Positions 1-5,903 of a stretch of 16,196 bases of DNA are shown in pieces. Both the position numbers and the translations under genes were made by a program. Location of the stretch: assembly GCA_900550525.1 (NCBI GenBank), contig URSN01000038.1, forward strand, positions 1 through 16,196. The letters run 5' to 3'. This DNA is from an uncultured Eubacteriales bacterium (GTDB taxonomy: Bacteria; Bacillota; Clostridia; Christensenellales; CAG-138). Numbering within the stretch: position 1 is the stretch's first letter; each line of letters begins with the position of its first letter. The notes under the pieces are model-generated. The model was given only the letters and a program-made list of their open reading frames with translations, did no database searches and was not told where the DNA came from.

Positions 1-1067
1 TGATCGGCCCGGCGGGCGCTGCCGGCCGGGCAGCGGGCGCGGCGTTGTGGGGGCGGGCGCAAGCAGCCGGGCAGCAGGCGCAGCAGGGCGAGCAGGTCCT
101 CCGGGGCGAGCGCCTCGGCGCGCACGTCGCTGCGCAGGCGCAGCGCGGCGAGCGCGGCGGCCGCGGCGTCCTGCATGGCGCGCGCATCGTCCCGCGCGGC
201 GGCTGCGGCGTCCCGGCCCGCAGGCGGTTTGCCGGATGCGGACGGGCGGGCGGCATGGCCCGCCGGATCGCCGTCCCGATGGGGCGCCGGGCGCGCCCCT
301 GCCGCGGCGCACCCGCCGCTTTTACCCTGCGGGGCGGGGCGTCCGGCCGGGAGGATGTTGTTGAGCAGCGTCTTGCGGCGCATGGAGAACGCGCGGCGGC
401 AAAAGGCCAGCACGCGCTGCGGCGCTTCCGGGGGCGCGCCGCGCCGCCTGGCGAGCCGCACGACGAGCGAATCCACCTCCGGCTGCGGATAAAAGCAGCC
501 GCGCGGCACATCCATCAGCCGCTCCGGCTCGTAATAGAGCTGCGTCAGCACGGAGAGCGGGCCGTATACGCGCGCGCCCGGCCCGGCAAAGAAGCGCTCC
601 CCCGCCTCGCGCTGCACCATGAGCGTGAGCGAGGACGGCAGCAGCGGCAGCAGATATTCCGCGATGGGCGTGGTGATGTAGTACGGCAGGTTCCCGGCGG
701 CGGCGAACGGCGCGCCGTCCATCGCGCCCGGCACGTCAAAGCGCAGGATGTCCGCCGCGTACAGCGCAAGCCGGCCCGCGCGCTCGTGGGCGCACAGGCG
801 CGCACGCAGCGCGGCGCACAGCGCGGCGTCCTTCTCCACGGCCACCACGCGCGGCGCGCGCAGCAGCAGCGGCTCCGTCAGCGCGCCAAGGCCCGGCCCG
901 ATCTCCAGCACGGGCAGGCCGTCCGCCGCGGCGGCGTCGGCCATGGCGGCAAGGCGCGCGCCGTCGGTGCAGAAGTTCTGCCCCAGCGCGCGGTTGGGCC
1001 GCAGATGGGCGGCGTAGAGCGCGCGCCGCACCGCGGCGGCGTCCATCGGGGTATCCGTTGCTTCCAT
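1..1067 (-). CDS. rsmA: 16S rRNA (adenine1518-N6/adenine1519-N6)-dimethyltransferase, 3' end outside window
   Basis: RsmA/KsgA uses S-adenosylmethionine to dimethylate two adjacent adenines in helix 45 of 16S rRNA during small-subunit assembly. The reading frame stays open to the left edge (355 codons, no stop). Visible motifs are N-terminal LGQNF (residues 28-32), SAM-binding EIGPGLG (55-61), catalytic NLPY (126-129) and FSMRRK (227-232), all as expected for the family. The ATG at 1067 follows GGAGGA with about 5 nt spacing. It is the last visible gene of a minus-strand operon, 26 bp after the phosphorylase. Odd: after NNIL (236-239) there is a stretch of about 70 residues rich in Ala, Gly, Pro and Arg before the conserved RAEAL motif (316-320). 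In E. coli KsgA I recall about 20 residues at this place. The protein is therefore longer than the usual 260-290 aa. Identity is secure; only the C-terminus is unknown. Confidence 0.95.
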   Translation of the reverse strand, partial: MEATDTPMDAAAVRRALYAAHLRPNRALGQNFCTDGARLAAMADAAAADGLPVLEIGPGLGALTEPLLLRAPRVVAVEKDAALCAALRARLCAHERAGRLALYAADILRFDVPGAMDGAPFAAAGNLPYYITTPIAEYLLPLLPSSLTLMVQREAGERFFAGPGARVYGPLSVLTQLYYEPERLMDVPRGCFYPQPEVDSLVVRLARRRGAPPEAPQRVLAFCRRAFSMRRKTLLNNILPAGRPAPQGKSGGCAAAGARPAPHRDGDPAGHAARPSASGKPPAGRDAAAAARDDARAMQDAAAAALAALRLRSDVRAEALAPEDLLALLRLLPGCLRPPPQRRARCPAGSARRAD

Positions 1068-1093
1068 CTCTTCCTCCAGGGCTGCGCGCCGCG

Positions 1094-2422
1094 TCACGCC
1101 CCGGCGCGCTGCACCACGCCGTACACCATGGGGACGGGGGCGGGGCGCTCCGGCGCAATGCGCACGGCGCTGCGCACCAGCGCCGCGGCCTCCTGCGCGC
1201 GGCTGCCGTCGTTGACGTACAGGGTGCACAGCGCGTCGCCCCGGCGCACGGCGGCGCCGCGGCGCACGTGCATGACGAGGCCCACGGCCGGGTCGATCGC
1301 GTCGTCCTTCTTCGCGCGGCCCGCGCCGAGCAGCTGCGCGGCGGCGCCGATGCGCTCGGCCTGCATGGCGCAGACGAACCCGTCCGCCTCCGCCGGCACG
1401 TCGATCTTCTCGCGCACGGCGCACAGCTCGTCCATGCGCTCCACGCTGAGATACTCGCTCCGTCCGCCCAGCAGCGCGACCATGCGCCGCAGCTTTTCAA
1501 GCCCCGCGCCGCTCTTGAGCGCGTCCAGCAGCATGCTGCGCGCCACGGCCGCGTCCGCGGCAAGGCCCGCCATGAGCAGCATCTGCTCGCCCAGCAGCAG
1601 GCAGACCGCAAGGAGCGGATCGTCCTCCGGCAGGCGGCCGCTGAGCAGTTCCACCGCCTCGCGTACCTCCAGCGCGTTGCCCACGGCCTGCCCGAGCGGC
1701 TGGTCCATATCCGTGATGATGGCGGCCACGCGGCGGCCCAGCTGCGCGCCGATGTCCACCATGCTTTCGGCCAGCGCGCGCGCCTGCTCCGGCGTGCGCA
1801 TGAACGCGCCGCTGCCCGCCTTCACGTCCAGCACGATGGCGTCCGCGCCGCACGCGAGCTTTTTGGACATGACGCTCGAGGCGATGAGCGGGATGCTGCG
1901 CACCGTGGCCGTCACGTCCCGCAGGGCGTAGAGCTTCCTGTCCGCGGGGACGAGGTTGCCCGTCTGGCCGATGACGGCGGCGCCGTTTTCGCGCACCATG
2001 CGCTTGAACGCCTCCATGCTCTGCTCCACGCGGCAGCCGGGGATGGACTCCAGCTTGTCGAGCGTGCCGCCCGTGTGCCCGAGGCCGCGGCCGGACATCT
2101 TGGCGACCGTGCCGCCGCACGCCGCCACCAGCGGGACGACGGCCAGCGTCGTCGTGTCGCCGACGCCGCCGGTGCTGTGCTTGTCGAGCTTGACGCCCGG
2201 CAGGTCGGACAGGTCCACCACGTCGCCAGAGCGCATCATGGCGAGCGTGAGCGCCGCCGTCTCCCGCTGCGTCATGCCTCGCTGCACGATGGCCATGAGC
2301 ATGGCGGCCATCTGATAATCCGGGATCGCGCCGTCCACATAGCCGGCCACCATGGCGTCGATCTCCTCCGCGCTGAGCGCGCCGCCGTCGGCCTTGCGTT
2401 CGATCAGGTCAACAAAGCGCAT
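1094..2422 (-). CDS. pdp: pyrimidine-nucleoside phosphorylase (thymidine/uridine phosphorylase)
   Basis: Cytosolic salvage enzyme that reversibly phosphorolyses uridine, thymidine or deoxyuridine to the base and (deoxy)ribose-1-phosphate. The 442-aa length is normal for the family. The phosphate-binding KHSTGGVGD (residues 81-89) and the family signature SGRGLGHTGGT (110-120), then LDKLE, are intact. So are the GQTGNLVPADRKLYALRD region and a C-terminal barrel-sandwich part containing GAGRAKKDD. Full-length similarity is closest to the Bacillus-type Pdp, which accepts both uridine and thymidine, so pdp is preferred over deoxy-specific deoA; sequence alone does not settle substrate range. The ATG at 2422 follows GGAGGGG. 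It lies 24 bp after the nitroreductase and 26 bp before rsmA on the same strand, so it is probably co-transcribed. Confidence 0.95.
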   Translation of the reverse strand: MRFVDLIERKADGGALSAEEIDAMVAGYVDGAIPDYQMAAMLMAIVQRGMTQRETAALTLAMMRSGDVVDLSDLPGVKLDKHSTGGVGDTTTLAVVPLVAACGGTVAKMSGRGLGHTGGTLDKLESIPGCRVEQSMEAFKRMVRENGAAVIGQTGNLVPADRKLYALRDVTATVRSIPLIASSVMSKKLACGADAIVLDVKAGSGAFMRTPEQARALAESMVDIGAQLGRRVAAIITDMDQPLGQAVGNALEVREAVELLSGRLPEDDPLLAVCLLLGEQMLLMAGLAADAAVARSMLLDALKSGAGLEKLRRMVALLGGRSEYLSVERMDELCAVREKIDVPAEADGFVCAMQAERIGAAAQLLGAGRAKKDDAIDPAVGLVMHVRRGAAVRRGDALCTLYVNDGSRAQEAAALVRSAVRIAPERPAPVPMVYGVVQRAGA

Positions 2423-2446
2423 AGGTTCCCCTCCCGCCGCGCGGCA

Positions 2447-2977
2447 TCAGAAATGGTCGTAGACGGCGCGCTCGGCAAAGGGCTTTTTGGGCGCCTGCCT
2501 GGGCTGCTGCTCCGGTACGCCGAAGGGGATGAGCGAGTGCACCGTCATGCCCGCCGGCACGCGCAGCAGCGCGGCGATCCGCTCGTCGTTGCCGTCCATG
2601 CGGGTCTGACCGTCCATCCACACGCCCGCGTAGCCGAGCGCGGCGATGGCCAGCATCACGTTCTCCACGGCGGCGGCATAATCCTGCACGGCGAAGCAGA
2701 ACGGCGCGGCCCCCGCGCCCTCGTTGCGCAGCGGTTTGGACACGGCCGCGAGGATCACCGGCGCGGTGCGCATCGCCGGGGTGGGCAGCAGCGCCGCAAG
2801 CTGCGCGCGCAGCGCCGCGTCGCGCACGATGACGAACGACGTCGTCTGCAAATTATAGCCGGAGGGGGCGCGCAGCCCGGCCTCCACGATGCGGCGGATA
2901 TCCGCCTCGCTCACCTCTTGGTCCAGGAACGCGCCGCGGTAGCTGGCGCGCCGCTCGATCGCCTCAAACAGATCCAT
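2447..2977 (-). CDS. nitroreductase-family FMN-dependent oxidoreductase
   Basis: 176-aa protein of the small nitroreductase family, flavoenzymes that pass electrons from NAD(P)H to nitro compounds, quinones or unknown substrates. The N-terminal AIERRASYR (residues 6-14) and LRAPSGYNLQTTSFVIV (35-51) match the FMN phosphate- and ring-contacting segments. The helix containing AVENVMLAIAALGYAGVWM is the usual dimer and flavin-site core. The open frame continues far upstream, but that part is antisense to other genes. The ATG at 2977 is chosen because GGGAGGA lies 9 nt before it and because family homology begins there. It is the first gene of the operon with pdp and rsmA and is preceded by an extended -10 promoter. 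Physiological substrate unknown. Confidence 0.88.
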   Translation of the reverse strand: MDLFEAIERRASYRGAFLDQEVSEADIRRIVEAGLRAPSGYNLQTTSFVIVRDAALRAQLAALLPTPAMRTAPVILAAVSKPLRNEGAGAAPFCFAVQDYAAAVENVMLAIAALGYAGVWMDGQTRMDGNDERIAALLRVPAGMTVHSLIPFGVPEQQPRQAPKKPFAERAVYDHF

Positions 2978-3038
2978 CGTCCAGCGTCCTCCCTTTCCGT
3001 CGCGCCCCCTGCTGCGGGGCGCCACGCGCTTTTGTTTC

Positions 3039-3047
3039 ATTATACCA
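3039..3047 (-). promoter_or_regulatory. extended -10 promoter for nitroreductase-pdp-rsmA
   Basis: Read on the minus strand, TGG directly precedes a perfect TATAAT (3044 down to 3039), the extended -10 pattern TGnTATAAT. No good -35 hexamer lies 16-18 bp upstream, which fits extended -10 promoters. Transcription would start near 3032, leaving a leader of about 55 nt before the ATG at 2977. Confidence 0.7.
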
Positions 3048-3079
3048 CATCCGCGCCGCGCTTTGGCCGCGCCGCGCAG

Positions 3080-3116
3080 AAAAAAAGCCCGCTTCCCGCG
3101 CGCGCACGGGAAGCGG
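3080..3116 (-). terminator. Rho-independent terminator reading leftward
   Basis: A perfect 10-bp stem (3089-3098 with 3107-3116, arms CCGCTTCCCG / CGGGAAGCGG, 8-nt loop) is followed on the minus strand by a run of seven T (3086 down to 3080). No minus-strand gene ends next to it. It sits antisense between the two divergent promoters and would stop minus-strand transcripts running through the cyclo-ligase gene before they reach the nitroreductase promoter. Confidence 0.75.
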
Positions 3117-3238
3117 CTGTTCCATTCGCTGGATGCGCGCCGGGAAAGGGGGTGTCTCCCCGGCCTGCAGAGCCGCGCACGGCGGCGGACCGCAAAGCGG
3201 AGCGTCCGCCGGCGCAGAGCACGCCCGCGCCGGAACGC

Positions 3239-3267
3239 TTGCCAGCGCGGCCGCGGCGGGATATAAT
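3239..3267 (+). promoter_or_regulatory. promoter for 5-formyl-THF cyclo-ligase gene
   Basis: TTGCCA (3239-3244), a 17-bp spacer and a perfect TATAAT (3262-3267) form a good housekeeping sigma promoter. A start site near 3274 gives a leader of about 34 nt. It is divergent to the nitroreductase promoter about 200 bp away. Apart from these two promoters and the leftward terminator I see nothing in the 2978-3307 gap. Confidence 0.8.
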
Positions 3268-3307
3268 AACGCATATATTCTCTGTAAGGGAAGGCGTGGA
3301 ATCGTTC

Positions 3308-3871
3308 ATGGACAAGGCCTCTCTGCGGCGGCAGGGGCTCGCCGGCCGGCGCGGCATGAGCGCCGCGCGCCGGGCGGAGTGCGACCGGGCCATCGCGCAG
3401 GCGGTCGCCGCAAGCAGCGCGTTCGCGGCCGCAGCGGTCGTGATGGCCTATTGCCGCGCGGGCAGCGAGGCGGATGACTCCGCGCTGGCCGCCTTGGCGC
3501 GCGCGCAGGGCAAGGCCGTCGTCTATCCCCATTGCACCGCCCGCACCGAGATGGAGGCGCTGCTGCCGGAGGCCGACGGCGCCTTCGTGACCGACTGCAA
3601 CGGCATGCGATCCCCCGACCCGGCGCGCGCCGCGCGCATCGACCCGGAGCGGATCGACCTTGTGCTGCTGCCGTGCGCCGCGTTCGATAGCGGCGGCAAC
3701 CGCATCGGCATGGGCGCGGGCTGCTATGACCGCTTTCTGCGCCGCTGCACGCGCGCGCAGACCGTCCTCATCGCCTACGAGGCGCAGCGCGTGGCGCGCA
3801 TCGCCCCGGACCCGACAGATGTCCCCGCCCGGCAGATCGCCACCGAGCGCGGCTGCTTCCCCGCCCGCTGA
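3308..3871 (+). CDS. fau: 5-formyltetrahydrofolate cyclo-ligase
   Basis: ATP-dependent enzyme converting 5-formyl-THF to 5,10-methenyl-THF, returning a storage or inhibitory folate to the one-carbon pool. The 187-aa length is typical. Seen: basic N-terminal helix with LRRQGLAGRR, then VVYPHC (71-76), DLVLLPCAAFD (117-127) and the ATP-loop motif GMGAGCYDRFL (134-144). In most relatives the last motif reads G-x-G-x-G-Y-Y-D-R, so the first Tyr is Cys139 here. The ATG at 3308 is used; AAGGGAAGG at 3286-3294 is a rather distant (13 nt) SD. An in-frame GTG at 3296 lies only 1 nt after that SD and is less likely. The gene is alone on its strand and is followed by the repeat-rich spacer. Confidence 0.92.
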   Translation: MDKASLRRQGLAGRRGMSAARRAECDRAIAQAVAASSAFAAAAVVMAYCRAGSEADDSALAALARAQGKAVVYPHCTARTEMEALLPEADGAFVTDCNGMRSPDPARAARIDPERIDLVLLPCAAFDSGGNRIGMGAGCYDRFLRRCTRAQTVLIAYEAQRVARIAPDPTDVPARQIATERGCFPAR

Positions 3872-3932
3872 CCGCCCGGCCGCGCACCGCTTTTGGGTTG
3901 CTGTTCTTTCTTTCTCTTTCGGGAAAAGATCT

Positions 3933-3969
3933 GTTCTTTCTTTTCTTTCAGAAAAAGAAAAGAAAGAAC
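3933..3969. repeat. perfect 16-bp inverted repeat, 5-nt loop
   Basis: Arms 3933-3948 and 3954-3969 (GTTCTTTCTTTTCTTT and its exact complement) flank the loop CAGAA. It lies 61 bp after the cyclo-ligase stop. The stem is A/T-rich and lacks a T tail, so it is not a standard terminator. Confidence 0.85.
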
Positions 3970-4049
3970 CAAAGAAAAGAAACCTTAACGGGGGGATGAA
4001 TGTAGCCCATCGGACAACCCTCTCCCACCATTCGTTTCCTGTTTTTCCC

Positions 4050-4080
4050 TGCGGGGCTTTTCTGAAAGAAAAGCCCCGCA
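4050..4080. repeat. perfect 14-bp inverted repeat, 3-nt loop
   Basis: Arms 4050-4063 (TGCGGGGCTTTTCT) and 4067-4080 enclose GAA. On the plus strand AAATATTTTT follows, so it could act as a weak terminator for the cyclo-ligase transcript. An outer pair TTCCCTGC (4045-4052) and GCAGGGAA (4091-4098) offers an alternative larger fold. Confidence 0.8.
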
Positions 4081-4163
4081 AAATATTTTTGCAGGGAAGG
4101 CAAGTGCCGCTGACGGACGGGCGCAGCGGTACTGCCCAAGCGGGTTTATGGCTTTCTTTTCTG

Positions 4164-4197
4164 GTTCTCTTTTCTTTCCCCGGAAAGAAAAGAGAAC
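4164..4197. repeat. perfect 16-bp inverted repeat with minimal loop
   Basis: Arms 4164-4179 (GTTCTCTTTTCTTTCC) and 4182-4197 are exact complements separated by CC, so the real loop must open one or two pairs. The right arm is also the first copy of the direct repeat beginning at 4180. Confidence 0.85.
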
Positions 4198-4245
4198 GAA
4201 AAAATCCTCCGGAAAGAAAAGAGAACGAATTCTCCGGAAAGAAAA
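4180..4245 (+). repeat. direct repeat, two full copies and one partial
   Basis: The first full 21-bp copy, CCGGAAAGAAAAGAGAACGA plus one A, is at 4180-4200. The second is at 4209-4229, 29 bp later. A third copy keeps only the first 12 bases (4234-4245), 25 bp further on. TCTCC or CCTCC precedes the last two copies. Confidence 0.85.
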
Positions 4246-4248
4246 CAT

Positions 4249-4278
4249 AAAAACCCGGTTCGTCGGCCGACTGCCGGG
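4249..4278 (-). terminator. intrinsic terminator of the group B hydrogenase gene
   Basis: Read on the minus strand just after the stop codon: CCCGG, then an inner self-complementary TCGGCCGA, then CCGGG, followed by TTTTT (4253 down to 4249). Position and T tail fit a terminator for the gene ending at 4284. Confidence 0.65.
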
Positions 4279-4283
4279 GCGCG

Positions 4284-5720
4284 TCAGAGGGAGAGCAGGG
4301 AGATGGCGTCGGCGATGGTTTTTTCCATCGCTTCGCGGCCGTACTTATCGACCTCGGCGCGGTTCTTCTCGCCGTGGGTGAGGCAGCCCGCGCCGCCGAT
4401 GCAGCCGCCGGTGCAGGCCATGCCCTCGATGAAGTTGCCGCCGAGCGCCTCGCGGCCCGCGCGCGCCCTGAGCAGCGCCGTGCGGCACGCCTCGATGCCG
4501 TCGCACGGCACGGCGCGCAGCGTGAACGACCGGTCGAGCCCGCGCTCGCGCAGCGCCTCGGCCACCGCGTCGGACAGGCCGCCGCTGCGGGCGAAGATGC
4601 GGCCGAAGTACGAGGCGTTGTCCAGCGCGCTCTCGCCAAGGGCGGTGATGTCCACGCCCGCGCCGTCAAAGAGCGCCTGCAGCTCCTCGAACGTGATCAC
4701 GCTGTCGATATACGGCCGCACGGCCTCCTGTTGAAACTCCATCTTTTTGGCCGTGCACGGGCCGATGAACACCACGCGCGCGTCCGGCTCCGCCTTTTTG
4801 ATGCACCGGGCGATGGTCGCCGCGGGCGAGAGGTTGTGCGAGACGTGTTCGCTGAGCGTGGGGAACTGTTTATGGATATAGTCCACGAACGCGGGGCAGC
4901 AGGAGCTGGTCAGGAATCCTTTTTCCGCAAGCTCCGCCGCCTCGGCATAGGCGACCATGTCCGCGCCGAGCGCCGCCTCCACCACATGGTAGAAGCCCAG
5001 CGCGCGCAGCCCCTCCACCACCTGGCCCAGCCGCGCGTAGACGAACTGGCTGGAGATGGACGGCGCGACCACGGCGTAGACCTTGTAGGCGGCGTTTTCC
5101 CGGCTGCCGCGCAGCAGCGCGATCACATCGAGCAGGAAGGACTTGTCCGCGATGGCGCCGAACGGGCACTGGTACACGCACGCGCCGCAGGAGATGCACG
5201 TTCCGTTGTCGATGCGGGCGCTGCCGTCCTCGCCGCGGGAGATGGCCCGGACCTTGCACGCGCGCTCGCACGGGCGCTTCTGGTTGGCGATGGCGCCGTA
5301 GGGGCACACGCGCGCGCACGCGCCGCACTCGACGCACCTGCTCTTGTCGATGTGCGCCTTCTGGTGCGCGTCGAAGGTGATCGCGCCGCGCCGGCACGCA
5401 TCCTCGCAGCGGTGCGCGATGCAGCCGCGGCACGCCTCCGTGACGACGTGGCCGCTGACGGGGCAGTCGTCGCAGGCGATGTCGAGCACCTCGATCACGT
5501 TCGGGTTGCTGCGGTCGCCGCCCATGGCGAGCTTCACGCGCTCGGCCAGGATGGCGCGCTCCTTGTAGACGCAGCAGCGCATGGTGGGCGTTTTGCCGGG
5601 GATGATGGTCTTGGGGATGTCGATGGCGCGCTCGGCCAGCTCGTCCGCATAGGCGAGGCGCACGACCTCGCGCAGGACCTTATACTTGAGATACTGTACC
5701 TTGGTGTCGAACTTGCGCAT
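4284..5720 (-). CDS. monomeric [FeFe]-hydrogenase, group B type
   Basis: Likely ferredoxin-dependent cytosolic H2-evolving or H2-oxidising enzyme. In the 478-aa product the N-terminus (1-80) has no named motif. A Cys-rich stretch at 83-109 (C83, C86, C97, C100, C105, C109) is followed by two ferredoxin-like clusters: C129-x2-C132-x2-C135-x3-C139 with C151/C155, and C175-x2-C178-x2-C181-x3-C185. The H-cluster domain carries TSSCCPAF (271-278), IGPCTAKKME (319-328) and EGMACTGGCIGGAGC (432-446), so the four cluster ligands and the adjacent proton-path Cys274 are present. The second motif reads GPC, not the MPC of group A enzymes, and length and Cys layout match the group B family. The ATG at 5720 follows GAGAGGG; the frame stays open to 5783, but that start overlaps the promoter. 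It has its own promoter and terminator. No maturase (HydE/F/G) or NuoF-like partner is nearby. Confidence 0.9.
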   Translation of the reverse strand: MRKFDTKVQYLKYKVLREVVRLAYADELAERAIDIPKTIIPGKTPTMRCCVYKERAILAERVKLAMGGDRSNPNVIEVLDIACDDCPVSGHVVTEACRGCIAHRCEDACRRGAITFDAHQKAHIDKSRCVECGACARVCPYGAIANQKRPCERACKVRAISRGEDGSARIDNGTCISCGACVYQCPFGAIADKSFLLDVIALLRGSRENAAYKVYAVVAPSISSQFVYARLGQVVEGLRALGFYHVVEAALGADMVAYAEAAELAEKGFLTSSCCPAFVDYIHKQFPTLSEHVSHNLSPAATIARCIKKAEPDARVVFIGPCTAKKMEFQQEAVRPYIDSVITFEELQALFDGAGVDITALGESALDNASYFGRIFARSGGLSDAVAEALRERGLDRSFTLRAVPCDGIEACRTALLRARAGREALGGNFIEGMACTGGCIGGAGCLTHGEKNRAEVDKYGREAMEKTIADAISLLSL

Positions 5721-5731
5721 ATACCCTCTCC

Positions 5732-5771
5732 GCCGGTGCAGCCGGCCCGCGTCCTCCCGCCGCAGGGCGGG
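5732..5771 (-). promoter_or_regulatory. two tandem hairpins in hydrogenase mRNA leader
   Basis: Between the predicted start site (about 5776) and the ribosome binding site are two stems: CCCGCC/GGCGGG (5756-5761 with 5766-5771, 4-nt loop) and GCCGG/CCGGC (5732-5736 with 5742-5746). The second ends just before the SD. They could affect mRNA stability or initiation. In GC-rich DNA, short stems also arise by chance. Confidence 0.4.
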
Positions 5772-5781
5772 GTGCGCGTCC

Positions 5782-5811
5782 ATTGTACCACGGCGGGGGC
5801 GGCCGCTTCAA
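5782..5811 (-). promoter_or_regulatory. promoter of the group B [FeFe]-hydrogenase gene
   Basis: Minus strand: TTGAAG (5811 down to 5806), an 18-bp spacer, then TACAAT (5787 down to 5782) preceded by TGG, an extended -10. It lies between the phosphatase-gene terminator and the hydrogenase ATG, so the hydrogenase can be transcribed apart from the upstream operon. Confidence 0.7.
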
Positions 5812-5879
5812 GCGCGGCGATGGGGCGCGAAGGGGGGGCGATGAACGCGCCGCGCGGCGACGGGCCGCGCGGCGCGGTG

Positions 5880-5901
5880 AAAAAACCGGCGCAGGGCGCG
5901 G
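5880..5901 (-). terminator. intrinsic terminator after the phosphatase gene
   Basis: Beginning 2 nt after the TGA at 5904, the minus strand reads CCGCGC-CCT-GCGCCGG (six pairs with one bulged C) and then TTTTTT (5885 down to 5880). It closes the long operon before the next promoter. Confidence 0.6.
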
Positions 5902-5903
5902 CG

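Larger units (their letters stand above)
3903..4245. repeat. cluster of A/T-rich palindromes and direct repeats; dispersed intergenic repeat candidate
   Basis: This fills the convergent gap (3872-4283) between the cyclo-ligase and the group B hydrogenase and holds no credible gene. Its composition (polypurine/polypyrimidine A/G and T/C tracts) contrasts sharply with the GC-rich flanks. It contains three strong hairpins (listed separately), 29-bp-spaced direct repeats near the right end, and related outer sequences: GTTCTTTCTTTCTCTTTCGG at 3903-3922, and CCGGAAAGAAAAGAGAAC at 4180-4197 and 4209-4226, whose complement reads GTTCTCTTTTCTTTCCGG. These resemble imperfect terminal inverted repeats. 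That the unit recurs elsewhere in the genome is my inference from its look. Confidence 0.65.

Noticed and set aside
45..1931. Long plus-strand open frame of 628 codons
   Set aside because: It is antisense to rsmA and pdp, which have full family motifs. The product is low-complexity Arg/Ala/His, as expected for the complement of GC-rich codons.
3040..3393. 117-codon minus-strand frame across the divergent promoters
   Set aside because: It covers both promoters and the terminator hairpin, has Arg/Ala/Ser composition and no SD.
3660..4250. Small proteins in the repeat cluster, including minus-strand frames at 3948-4139 and 3985-4248
   Set aside because: Their sequences are translations of the palindromic A/G and T/C tracts (Phe-, Lys- and Arg-rich), with no family match and no convincing SD.
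2978..4669. Upstream extension of the nitroreductase frame to 4669
   Set aside because: It would run antisense through the cyclo-ligase gene, the repeat cluster and the end of the hydrogenase. Homology and SD place the start at 2977.
5721..5783. Longer start for the group B hydrogenase at 5783
   Set aside because: The extra 21 codons overlap the -10 box and leader hairpins, and the ATG at 5720 has a usable SD.
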